Source: Gammaproteobacteria bacterium (GTDB lineage: Bacteria > Pseudomonadota > Gammaproteobacteria > Pseudomonadales > Pseudohongiellaceae). From it: a stretch of DNA of 35,346 nucleotides. The first letter of the stretch is position 1. Each line of letters begins with the position of its first letter. The stretch spans positions 1 through 35,346 of the forward strand of contig JABIPQ010000052.1 of NCBI GenBank assembly GCA_018698975.1, given 5' to 3'. Below are positions 1 through 6,802 of this stretch, piece by piece. The notes beneath the pieces were generated by a model that was given only the letters and a program-made list of their open reading frames with translations, did not search any database and was not told the DNA's origin. Both the position numbers and the translations under genes were made by a program.

Positions 1-984
1 ATGAAAGGCAAGATTGGCTTTGAAGAACATATGGCTATTGCGGAAACCACGGGCGAGACAAAAGATTTTGCCGGTGAGTCCGCGGATTTCAATGAATTTA
101 CACGTGAAATTCTTGACCTGGATGAAATGCGACTAAAATACATGGATGAGGCTGGAATAGAGATGGCATTGTTGTCTCTGAATGCGCCAGGCGTACAGTC
201 AATTCTGGATACTGACGAAGCAATCGAAGTGGCCCGGAAAGGTAATGAAACCATGGCAGCTGCGGTTGACCGGCATCCTGGCCGTTATTTCGGTATGGCA
301 GCCTTACCGATGCAAGATCCGGTAGCTGCAGCAGCAGAGTTAGAGCGCTGCGTCAAAGAACTGGGTTTCAAGGGCGCCATGGTGAATGGTTTCACCCAGA
401 AAGACACAGCAGATACCGCCATTTATTATGATATTCCGGAATACCGGGAATTCTGGCAAACCGTTGCCGATCTTGATGTGCCTTTTTACTTGCACCCACG
501 CATGGGGTTGCCCTCACAATCCAAGAATGTCATGGATCATCCCTGGTTGCGCTCCTCACCCTGGGGCTTTACGGTGGAAACCGGTACCCATGCACTGCGC
601 CTTTGCGGCTCAGGTTTGTTCGAAGATGTGAAGCACCTTAAAGTTGTTATTGGTCATCTGGGTGAATTCATTCCTTATAACCTGTGGCGTATGGATGCCC
701 GCATGGTGTTTTCTTCTCGTGGTTATCGCGGCAGCAAGCCGTTAGGGCATTATTTCCGCGAGCATTTTCATGTCACTACATCAGGCAACTTCCATGATTC
801 AACTTTTCGTTGTGCTCTGGAAGAACTTGGCAAAGATCGTTTGTACTTTTGTTCAGACTACCCGTTTGAGCGTATGCAAGATGCAGCTGACTGGTTTGAC
901 AACACTACAGTGATTACCGATGAAGAGCGGTTGCAGATCGGTAGAACCAATGCCATTGAGCTGTTCAAACTGGATATTGATTGA
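1..984 (+). CDS. Gamma-resorcylate (2,6-dihydroxybenzoate) decarboxylase-like amidohydrolase
   Basis: A 327-residue protein of the amidohydrolase-2 / ACMSD group. The best remembered match is bacterial gamma-resorcylate decarboxylase, a divalent-metal enzyme that reversibly decarboxylates 2,6-dihydroxybenzoate to resorcinol. Family metal and active-site motifs are visible: EEH (residues 8-10), YLHPR (about 162-166), IGHLGE (about 217-222) and a late SDYPFE, where the Asp is the usual metal ligand. The start is the first base of the window, and its first ten residues align with the family N-terminus, so it is probably complete, although its ribosome site lies outside. No aromatic-catabolism genes are next to it, so the substrate is inferred: a related o-hydroxybenzoate decarboxylase or other ACMSD-family activity is possible. 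Family assignment is firm, exact substrate less so. Confidence 0.8.
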   Translation: MKGKIGFEEHMAIAETTGETKDFAGESADFNEFTREILDLDEMRLKYMDEAGIEMALLSLNAPGVQSILDTDEAIEVARKGNETMAAAVDRHPGRYFGMAALPMQDPVAAAAELERCVKELGFKGAMVNGFTQKDTADTAIYYDIPEYREFWQTVADLDVPFYLHPRMGLPSQSKNVMDHPWLRSSPWGFTVETGTHALRLCGSGLFEDVKHLKVVIGHLGEFIPYNLWRMDARMVFSSRGYRGSKPLGHYFREHFHVTTSGNFHDSTFRCALEELGKDRLYFCSDYPFERMQDAADWFDNTTVITDEERLQIGRTNAIELFKLDID

Positions 985-1005
985 GCTAAAGGCTAAAGGC
1001 TAAAT
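985..1005. repeat. Tandem heptamer repeat, 3 units (GCTAAAG)
   Basis: Directly after the decarboxylase stop codon are three head-to-tail 7-base units: GCTAAAG, GCTAAAG, GCTAAAT. The same heptamer recurs in the pyk-mdh gap (3882-3918), and a variant, GGTACAA, occurs in the mdh-tgt gap (5046-5119). Function is unknown; the array is too short to be anything but a simple repeat or a dispersed intergenic element. Confidence 0.75.
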
Positions 1006-1030
1006 GCCGGTCCTGAACCGGCACGCTTTT
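1005..1030 (+). terminator. Terminator-like hairpin after the decarboxylase gene
   Basis: TGCCGGT (1005-1011) and ACCGGCA (1017-1023) form a perfect 7-bp stem with a 5-base loop, followed by CGCTTTT. It lies 20 bases after the decarboxylase stop. The T tract is short, so termination is only plausible. The stem is the T arm of the tRNA-Leu remnant, extended by base changes. Confidence 0.4.
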
Positions 1031-1068
1031 AAACGCACCGCGCACTTATAGAAAGTTGAATCCGGCGT
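1005..1068 (-). pseudogene. Decayed partial copy of tRNA-Leu
   Basis: Read on the minus strand, this stretch repeats part of the intact tRNA-Leu at 1151-1237. It carries ACGCCGGATTCAA (5' half of the anticodon arm including the CAA anticodon), then about 16 unrelated bases, then a near-identical run covering the variable arm and the T arm up to GGTTCA. The acceptor stem, D arm and CCA end are missing and the anticodon stem cannot close, so it cannot be a working tRNA. It is either the remnant of a tandem tRNA gene or the scar of a recombination event at the tRNA. Confidence 0.75.
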
Positions 1069-1150
1069 TTTTAAACTTTAGTGATAAGGCTAGGTATTAG
1101 ATGTTTTTTACTAGAAGCAAGAAAGATGCTACTGAGGTTTTACAGATAAG

Positions 1151-1237
1151 TGGTACCGGAGGCCGGACTTGAACCGGCACGCTTTTAAAGGCACCGGATT
1201 TTGAATCCGGCGTGTCTACCAATTTCACCACTCCGGC
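1151..1237 (-). tRNA. tRNA-Leu (anticodon CAA)
   Basis: An 87-base tRNA with encoded CCA, read on the minus strand from 1237 to 1151. The anticodon stem CCGGA/TCCGG encloses the 7-base loop TTCAAAA, giving anticodon CAA, which reads UUG. The long variable arm and the D-loop sequence with GGTAGAC are typical of class II leucine tRNAs, and the T arm is GCCGG-TTCAAGT-CCGGC. The discriminator is A73, as expected for leucine. The first acceptor pair is G1-U72 rather than G1-C72. It corresponds to E. coli leuX in anticodon. Confidence 0.95.
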
Positions 1238-1261
1238 ACGCATCAGAATGGAAGCGTGCGG

Positions 1262-1290
1262 ATTATATCAGCCTCCATGAAGCATGCCTA
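1262..1290 (-). promoter_or_regulatory. Predicted sigma-70 promoter of tRNA-Leu
   Basis: On the minus strand, TAGGCA (1290-1285) is separated by 17 bases from a perfect TATAAT (1267-1262), preceded by TGA as an extended -10. A G+C-rich stretch (CCGCACGC) follows the -10 box, resembling the discriminator of stringently controlled stable-RNA promoters. The mature tRNA starts 24 bases after the -10 box. Confidence 0.6.
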
Positions 1291-1350
1291 TATTAAACCT
1301 GTTTGTTTTTTGCTTGCATCTTGTCTCTTGAATCCTGGATCTGTATTCCT

Positions 1351-2373
1351 ATGAAATTGAGTGATTTCCATTTTGACCTGCCTGAAGCATTAATTGCTCA
1401 TTATCCCGCAACGAATCGAACTGATAGCCGCCTGTTATGCCTTAACAGGGAGAGTGGAGAGGTTTCTCACAAGGGTTTTACGGACCTGCCGGGTTTACTT
1501 CATCCTGACGATCTTATGGTGTTCAACAATACCCGGGTAATTCCTGCCAGGCTGTTTGGTAAAAAGGAAACAGGAGGGCTGGTGGAAATTCTTCTGGAAA
1601 GGGTGATGGATGATCATCGTGCAGTAGCTCAGGTGAAAGCCAGTAAATCGCCCAAACCAGGAAGTCAGTTGATCTTTGCTACAGAAGAGGGTGATGTTAC
1701 TGCCCTGGTGGAAGACAGGGAGGGAGGCTTTTTCACCCTTAAGTTTTCAGAAACAGTAATGTCACTGTCTGAAAAAGTCGGACATATGCCTTTACCGCCT
1801 TACATCAAGCGTGAAGATGAGCTGTCAGACAGAGAGCGTTACCAGACAGTGTTTGGTGAAAAGAAAGGCGCCGTAGCGGCGCCGACGGCAGGGCTTCATT
1901 TTGATGATGCATTATTAAAGTCTATTCGCGACAAGGGTGTTCACACGGCCATGGTGACCCTGCATGTGGGGGCAGGAACTTTTCAGCCGGTCAGGGCAGA
2001 CACTATCGAAGAACACCAGATGCATGCAGAGTTTCTTGAGGTAAGCGAGGAGATTTGCGAGCAGGTAAGGCAGTGCAGGAAAAGAGGGGGCAGAGTGATT
2101 GCTGTTGGAACTACATCGGTGCGCTGCCTGGAAACGGCGGCCCAGTCTGGAGTGATTGAACCATACAAAGGCGATACCCGAATTTTTATTTACCCTGGTT
2201 ACCAGTTCAATGCGGTAGATGCGATGGTGACGAATTTCCACCTGCCGGAATCCACATTGATAATGCTGGTGTCAGCATTCGCTGGCAGGGAAAAGATTCT
2301 TGCGGCATATGGCGAGGCTGTGAAAGAAAAATACAGATTTTTCAGTTATGGCGATGCCATGTTTATCAGCTAG
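1351..2373 (+). CDS. queA: S-adenosylmethionine:tRNA ribosyltransferase-isomerase
   Basis: A 340-residue QueA. It transfers and isomerises the ribosyl part of SAM onto preQ1 at tRNA position 34 to give epoxyqueuosine, in the cytoplasm. Diagnostic stretches are the N-terminal [44 protein letters not shown] followed by EEHQMHAE, and [18 protein letters not shown] near the end. The in-frame opening extends upstream to 1303, but family alignment starts at the ATG at 1351. No strong ribosome site is visible. Its usual partner tgt lies 2.7 kb downstream, separated by pyk and mdh. It converges with pyk, 32 bases apart. Confidence 0.97.
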   Translation: MKLSDFHFDLPEALIAHYPATNRTDSRLLCLNRESGEVSHKGFTDLPGLLHPDDLMVFNNTRVIPARLFGKKETGGLVEILLERVMDDHRAVAQVKASKSPKPGSQLIFATEEGDVTALVEDREGGFFTLKFSETVMSLSEKVGHMPLPPYIKREDELSDRERYQTVFGEKKGAVAAPTAGLHFDDALLKSIRDKGVHTAMVTLHVGAGTFQPVRADTIEEHQMHAEFLEVSEEICEQVRQCRKRGGRVIAVGTTSVRCLETAAQSGVIEPYKGDTRIFIYPGYQFNAVDAMVTNFHLPESTLIMLVSAFAGREKILAAYGEAVKEKYRFFSYGDAMFIS

Positions 2374-2398
2374 TTTGGCGTTCGCTTGGCCAGCTGAT
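2365..2398. terminator. Weak inverted repeat between convergent queA and pyk
   Basis: ATCAGCT (2365-2371, overlapping the queA stop) pairs with AGCTGAT (2392-2398) across a 20-base loop. Its position between convergent genes would suit a shared terminator. There is no T tract on either side, so this is a low-confidence call. Confidence 0.25.
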
Positions 2399-2405
2399 TA
2401 ACTGC

Positions 2406-3815
2406 TCAGGGAATATAGCGCACCTGGATGCCGACACTATCCTGATCGATTAACAAGTCAGAGATCACTACCACAGTATCACCTGAATCAAAGCCGGCTT
2501 TTTCCTTGAGCTCGGCAAATGCCCGACTCAGGGTTTCTTCTGGTTGCTCACTGAACTCAATCTTGAAAGGAAACAGGTTGCGATTGAGGGCCATCATGCG
2601 ACGGGTAAGTCCTATATTGGTGAAAGCATAAATAGGGGTGCCTGGATGAGCATTGGTCACATAGTTGGCCATGATGCCATGGCGGGTGACCACGACTATG
2701 CCTTTGACGCGCATATCATCGGCTAATTCGGCGGCATTTACCGCCAAATGTTCTTTATCGCTTGTTCTGATCAGCTTGTCAGTAAAGCGCAAGCCGCGTT
2801 TTTTTTCGGCGGCCAGTGAAATGTCGTTCATATATTTCACGCATCGAACCGGATGCTTGCCTATTGTAGTTTCTCCGGAAAGCATAATGGCATCGGCTTC
2901 CTCAAACACCGCATTGGCCACATCGGTAACTTCTGCTCTGGTGGGGATCGGGTTTTCTATCATCGATTCCAGCAAGTGGGTGGCCACGATGACACGACGG
3001 CCGTGTTCTGCGCACAGTCGCACTATACGACGCTGAACATTGGGCAGTTCTGCCAAATCTATTTCAACACCCAGATCGCCACGAGCGACCATGATTCCAT
3101 CAGACACCTGAATAATTTCCTCCAGGTTTTTTACCCCTTGCTGATCCTCAATCTTGGCAATGACTTTCACGGTGCCGGCTTTTTCAGGATTGGCTTGCGC
3201 CATTAGCTCTCTGAGCTCAATCACATCCTTGGCTTCCCTGACAAAGGACAGGGCGATGAAATCTACTTCCCGTTCCATGGCGAAAAGTATGTCTTCCTTG
3301 TCCTTGGGCGTTAAAGAAGGAAGATTGACGCGGATACCGGGAAGATTGACGTGTTTCTTGCTACCCAGAACGCCACCATCGATAACTTTACAGCGCATGA
3401 TTGGCGCATTTTTCTCCAGCACTTCAAGATTGATGAGGCCGTTATCGACGGTAATTTTGTCACCAACATTGACGGCATCAATCAATTCATCGTAGTTGAT
3501 TCGAAAAGAAGATTCTTCGACATCAACGCCATCACGCACAGAGATGGAAATTTCATCGCCGGCTTTCAGATTAAGATCATTTTCGAGAACACTGGTACGA
3601 ATTTCAGGGCCCTGGGTATCAAGCAGTATGCCAACCGGATAGGTGGTGTGTTTGTTGAGCTCAACAATGTGATCAATCATCCGGTCTGCCCATTTATGGG
3701 TCGCATGGGACATATTGAGGCGGATGATATTCATGCCTGCGTCATACAATTCTTTCAGCATTTCATAGTTGCTGGTGGCAGGTCCGACAGTACAGATGAT
3801 CTTGGTTTTACGCAT
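2406..3815 (-). CDS. pyk: Pyruvate kinase
   Basis: A 469-residue pyruvate kinase converting phosphoenolpyruvate and ADP to pyruvate and ATP, the last step of glycolysis. The N-terminal KTKIICTVGPA, RLNMSHA, LLDTQGPEIR, the catalytic IAKIED (Lys221), VARGDLGVE and the PTRAEVTDVANAV segment are all present. The length fits the bacterial enzyme without a C-terminal PEP-utiliser domain. The usual ATQMLESM motif reads ATHLLESM here, a minor sequence variant. It stands alone on the minus strand, convergent with queA and divergent from mdh. Confidence 0.96.
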   Translation of the reverse strand: MRKTKIICTVGPATSNYEMLKELYDAGMNIIRLNMSHATHKWADRMIDHIVELNKHTTYPVGILLDTQGPEIRTSVLENDLNLKAGDEISISVRDGVDVEESSFRINYDELIDAVNVGDKITVDNGLINLEVLEKNAPIMRCKVIDGGVLGSKKHVNLPGIRVNLPSLTPKDKEDILFAMEREVDFIALSFVREAKDVIELRELMAQANPEKAGTVKVIAKIEDQQGVKNLEEIIQVSDGIMVARGDLGVEIDLAELPNVQRRIVRLCAEHGRRVIVATHLLESMIENPIPTRAEVTDVANAVFEEADAIMLSGETTIGKHPVRCVKYMNDISLAAEKKRGLRFTDKLIRTSDKEHLAVNAAELADDMRVKGIVVVTRHGIMANYVTNAHPGTPIYAFTNIGLTRRMMALNRNLFPFKIEFSEQPEETLSRAFAELKEKAGFDSGDTVVVISDLLIDQDSVGIQVRYIP

Positions 3816-3881
3816 GAAAGTTCCAGTTATAAAAGCGGTGGCAATAATAGCATTCTACGGACGCTAGTAGCATTTCATATT

Positions 3882-3918
3882 GCTAAAAAGGATAAAGGAT
3901 AAAGGCTAAAGGATAAAA
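3882..3918. repeat. Tandem heptamer repeat, 4 units (GATAAAG) in the pyk-mdh gap
   Basis: GATAAAG, GATAAAG, GCTAAAG and GATAAAA occupy 3891-3918, preceded by GCTAAAAAG (3882-3890) and followed by GTGGCCA. The array has the same unit length and consensus as the one at 985-1005. It also has the same layout as the one at 5046-5073: four units followed by GTGG(C/G)CA. The rest of the 248-base divergent gap holds a small hairpin (AAGGG-TTAAT-CCCTT, 3932-3946) and the mdh promoter. Confidence 0.8.
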
Positions 3919-3998
3919 GTGGCCATCCTGGAAGGGTTAATCCCTTTATATTGTGGATTCAATTATCTTGATCATTAGCCTCCTTGAGCTGGAAATTT

Positions 3999-4007
3999 TG
4001 ATATAAT
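3999..4007 (+). promoter_or_regulatory. Extended -10 promoter of mdh
   Basis: A perfect TATAAT (4002-4007) is preceded by TG at 3999-4000, giving an extended -10 element 57 bases before the mdh start codon. No good -35 hexamer lies at the right distance, as is common for extended -10 promoters. Confidence 0.55.
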
Positions 4008-4063
4008 CCTGCGCCTAAAATCTTCAAACCACTCCACTTTACCTATTTACAGGAATTAACATC

Positions 4064-5041
4064 ATGAAATCACCTGTCAGAGTTGCTATCACCGGTGCAG
4101 CAGGGCAAATCAGCTATTCACTACTTTTCAGAATTGCCGCCGGCGAAATGCTTGGCACAGATCAGCCTGTTATTTTACAACTACTGGAAATCACCCCGGC
4201 GCTTGAAGCTCTCAAGGGTGTTTCTATGGAAATTGAAGACTGCGCGTTCCCTCTGGTTCAAGGTATTGTTCAGACTGATGACCCCAATGTTGCTTTCAAG
4301 GATGCAGACTATTGTTTGCTGGTGGGCGCCCGTCCACGTGGTCCCGGCATGGAGCGCAAGGATTTGCTGGAAGCCAATGCGGCTATTTTTTCCGTGCAGG
4401 GCAAAGCGATTAATGATCATGCCAGTCGTGATGTGAATGTCATCGTGGTGGGTAATCCGGCAAATACCAATGCCTTGATTGCCTATCGTAACGCGCCTGA
4501 TCTGAAGGCGGGTCAATTTACCGCCATGACACGTCTTGACCATAACCGGGCGATGGCGCAGTTGGCAGGAAAAACCGGTAAACATACTACGGATGTAGAA
4601 AGCATGATTATCTGGGGAAACCATTCCTCAACCCAGTATCCTGATATCCATCATTGCAATGTAGCAGGCAAAGCGGCTACCTCACTGGTCGATCAGGACT
4701 GGATGGCCAATGACTTTATTCCTACGGTTCAGCAACGTGGTGCAGCAATCATCAAGGCTCGCGGATTATCCAGCGCAGCTTCTGCAGCCAATGCTGCCAT
4801 AGAACATATGCGCGACTGGGCTCTTGGTACTGATGGCAAGATCGTCAGCATGGCAATTCCTTCCGATGGCAGTTATGGCATTGCAGAAGGCTTGGTGTAT
4901 TCATACCCCGTCACCTGTGCCAATGGCGAATACAGCATTGTGCAGGGTCTTGAAGTGAGCGATTTTAGCCGTGACCTGATGGATAAGTCAGCAGCGGAGC
5001 TTTCCGAAGAGCGCGATGCAGTTGCGTCACTCCTTCCTTAA
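4064..5041 (+). CDS. mdh: NAD-dependent malate dehydrogenase
   Basis: A 325-residue MDH interconverting malate and oxaloacetate in the TCA cycle. The N-terminus carries the dinucleotide-binding motif [12 protein letters not shown] (9-20). Substrate arginines Arg92 and Arg98 lie in [12 protein letters not shown]. The catalytic pair is Asp159 (TRLDHNRA) and His187 (IWGNHSSTQ). It belongs to the roughly 325-residue cytosolic-like MDH group found in many beta- and some gammaproteobacteria rather than the 312-residue E. coli type. The ATG follows an AGGAA ribosome site. It is preceded by a heptamer array and followed within two bases by the mirror-image repeat element. Confidence 0.96.
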   Translation: MKSPVRVAITGAAGQISYSLLFRIAAGEMLGTDQPVILQLLEITPALEALKGVSMEIEDCAFPLVQGIVQTDDPNVAFKDADYCLLVGARPRGPGMERKDLLEANAAIFSVQGKAINDHASRDVNVIVVGNPANTNALIAYRNAPDLKAGQFTAMTRLDHNRAMAQLAGKTGKHTTDVESMIIWGNHSSTQYPDIHHCNVAGKAATSLVDQDWMANDFIPTVQQRGAAIIKARGLSSAASAANAAIEHMRDWALGTDGKIVSMAIPSDGSYGIAEGLVYSYPVTCANGEYSIVQGLEVSDFSRDLMDKSAAELSEERDAVASLLP

Positions 5042-5042
5042 T

Positions 5043-5119
5043 AAAGGTACAAGGTACAAGATAAAAGGTACAAGTGGGCACTTAGTCAAACTTGTACCTT
5101 GTACCTTTGAACTTGTATC
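5043..5119. repeat. Mirror-image heptamer element with a perfect 18-bp inverted repeat
   Basis: Bases 5046-5073 are four forward heptamers: GGTACAA, GGTACAA, GATAAAA, GGTACAA. After GTGGGCAC and a short spacer, bases 5092-5119 are four complementary heptamers: TTGTACC, TTGTACC, TTTGAAC, TTGTATC. The 18 bases at 5043-5060 are exactly complementary to 5091-5108, with a 30-base loop. It fills the mdh-tgt gap (87 bases). As RNA it would form a long hairpin, but there is no T tract after it. It ends 9 bases before the tgt start codon, which has no recognisable ribosome site. Confidence 0.9.
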
Positions 5120-5128
5120 TCCTGAATA

Positions 5129-6244
5129 ATGAAACATGAACTCCTGAACACCGATGCATCTGCACGCCGTGGTCGGCTTACTTTTGCCCGGGGCCCTGTG
5201 GATACTCCCGCTTTTATGCCGGTGGGTACCTATGGTTCTGTGAAAGGGCTGTTGCCTGAACAAGTTGCTGAATCAGGTGCCCAGATTCTTCTGGGTAATA
5301 CCTTTCACCTGATGCTGCGTCCAGGCACTGAAATTATCAAGGCCCATGGCGATCTACATGATTTCATGGCCTGGGATAAACCCATTCTTACTGACTCCGG
5401 TGGTTTTCAGGTGTTCAGTCTTGGCGATCTGCGCAAGATTAGTGAAAAAGAAGTGGAGTTCAGGTCACCCATTGATGGCGCTAAAGTTTATCTCAGTCCG
5501 GAAAAGGCCATTGAGGTTCAGCATGCATTAGGCTCGGACATCATTATGGTGTTTGATGAATGCACACCCTATCCAGCGACTGAAAAAGAAGCGCGCGAAT
5601 CCATGGAACTTTCCATGCGCTGGGCGAAGCGCTGCAAGCAGGCCCATGGTGAAAATACTGCTGCCTTGTTTGGCATTGTTCAGGGTGGCATGTATCCCGC
5701 ACTAAGACTGGAATCTTTGCAGGCATTAACGGAAATAGGCTTTGACGGATATGCCATTGGCGGGATGTCGGTTGGAGAACCAAAAGACGAAATGTGGGAA
5801 GTGCTGGAAGTTCTGGTGCCACAAATGCCGGCGGATAAGCCGCGTTACCTGATGGGGGTGGGCACACCCTCTGACCTGGTGCAGGCAGTGCAATATGGGA
5901 TTGATATGTTTGACTGTGTCATGCCAACCCGCAATGCCCGCAACGGCTACCTGTTTACCTCCAATGGGCTGTTAAAGCTGCGAAACAGCCGATATCGTGA
6001 TGATTTGGCGCCAATTGACGAAAATTGTACCTGTCACACTTGTAAAACCTTCAGTCGGTCCTATTTATATCATATGGATAAGTGCAAAGAGATGCTTGGT
6101 GCCCAGTTAAACACCATCCACAATGTCCATTATTATCAGAAACTGATGGCTGATTTGCGCGGTGCAATAGAACAGGGTACATTGGCCGACTTTGCGAAAT
6201 CCTTCCATAAAAACCAGCGTAATCTGGAAGAATCGCAGGAATAA
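5129..6244 (+). CDS. tgt: tRNA-guanine transglycosylase
   Basis: A 371-residue Tgt that swaps guanine 34 for preQ1 in tRNAs with GUN anticodons, the step before QueA in queuosine synthesis. The general acid Asp89 lies in [12 protein letters not shown], and the nucleophile Asp262 in [17 protein letters not shown]. The zinc site is Cys300, Cys302, Cys305 and His331 (CTCHTC and NTIHN). The length is close to the E. coli protein. The start matches the family N-terminus (ARRGRL at about residue 12), though no clear ribosome site precedes it. yajC, secD and secF follow in the conserved order. Confidence 0.97.
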   Translation: MKHELLNTDASARRGRLTFARGPVDTPAFMPVGTYGSVKGLLPEQVAESGAQILLGNTFHLMLRPGTEIIKAHGDLHDFMAWDKPILTDSGGFQVFSLGDLRKISEKEVEFRSPIDGAKVYLSPEKAIEVQHALGSDIIMVFDECTPYPATEKEARESMELSMRWAKRCKQAHGENTAALFGIVQGGMYPALRLESLQALTEIGFDGYAIGGMSVGEPKDEMWEVLEVLVPQMPADKPRYLMGVGTPSDLVQAVQYGIDMFDCVMPTRNARNGYLFTSNGLLKLRNSRYRDDLAPIDENCTCHTCKTFSRSYLYHMDKCKEMLGAQLNTIHNVHYYQKLMADLRGAIEQGTLADFAKSFHKNQRNLEESQE

Positions 6245-6371
6245 TTTCAGGCAAAAGAGCAAGTGCCTGAGCAGCAAAAACACACAAAATTCTAGCCAGT
6301 AAATAATGCAACTGGAAAGATAATAAATAATTATGCCGGGGAGCTTGCCCGGATATAACCCGGGGATTTCT

Positions 6372-6701
6372 ATGGATTTCTTTATTAACTCAGCATACGC
6401 CCAGGCAGATGCTGCAGCTGCGCCTTCGGGCATCTTCAACTTTATATTTTTTGGCGGTTTTGCCCTTATATTTTATTTCCTTATCTGGCGTCCACAATCC
6501 AAACGCGCCAAAGAGCATAAGGATTTGATGGGTAGCCTGAATAAAGGTGACGAAGTAATGACTAATGGTGGCCTGCTTGGCAAACTGGCCAAGGTGGATG
6601 ACAGCTATATTGTGTTGCAGATTGCCGATAATGTGGAAATTAAAATGCAGAAATCATCAATTTCAGCGGTCTTGCCCAAGGGAACAATCAAGTCTATTTA
6701 G
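6372..6701 (+). CDS. yajC: Preprotein translocase accessory subunit YajC
   Basis: A 109-residue inner-membrane protein that associates with SecD-SecF and the SecYEG translocon. It has one membrane segment (about residues 20-41, IFNFIFFGGFALIFYFLIW) followed directly by the family motif RPQSKRAKEHK and a basic cytoplasmic domain with GDEVMTNGG. The ATG at 6372 is chosen because GGGGA lies 6 bases upstream and the N-terminus MDFFINSAYAQ matches the family; the frame is open back to 6333. The 127-base gap after tgt contains only short inverted repeats and no convincing terminator. Confidence 0.94.
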   Translation: MDFFINSAYAQADAAAAPSGIFNFIFFGGFALIFYFLIWRPQSKRAKEHKDLMGSLNKGDEVMTNGGLLGKLAKVDDSYIVLQIADNVEIKMQKSSISAVLPKGTIKSI

Positions 6702-6802
6702 TCGAAATATTTATACTCGACCTATTTAGACTGGTAGATATAAATAGCCGTCTTATTAACAAGCGTTACAAAAGATCAGAAAAGTAGCGCAGGACAATTT
6801 AC

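Noticed and set aside
1005-1068. A second working tRNA gene or a regulatory tRNA-like RNA
   Set aside because: Acceptor and D arms are absent and the anticodon stem cannot pair, so processing and charging are not possible.
1-1237. A genomic island integrated at tRNA-Leu
   Set aside because: No integrase, transposase or second att-like copy flanking a cargo block is visible in the window. The remnant alone does not establish it.
2665-3902. Several long open frames on the plus strand opposite pyk
   Set aside because: They are antisense to an intact pyruvate kinase gene, have no recognisable domains and no ribosome sites, and arise from codon bias of pyk.
985-5119. Heptamer arrays as a CRISPR array
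   Set aside because: Units are 7 bases with no unique spacers between them and there are no cas genes.
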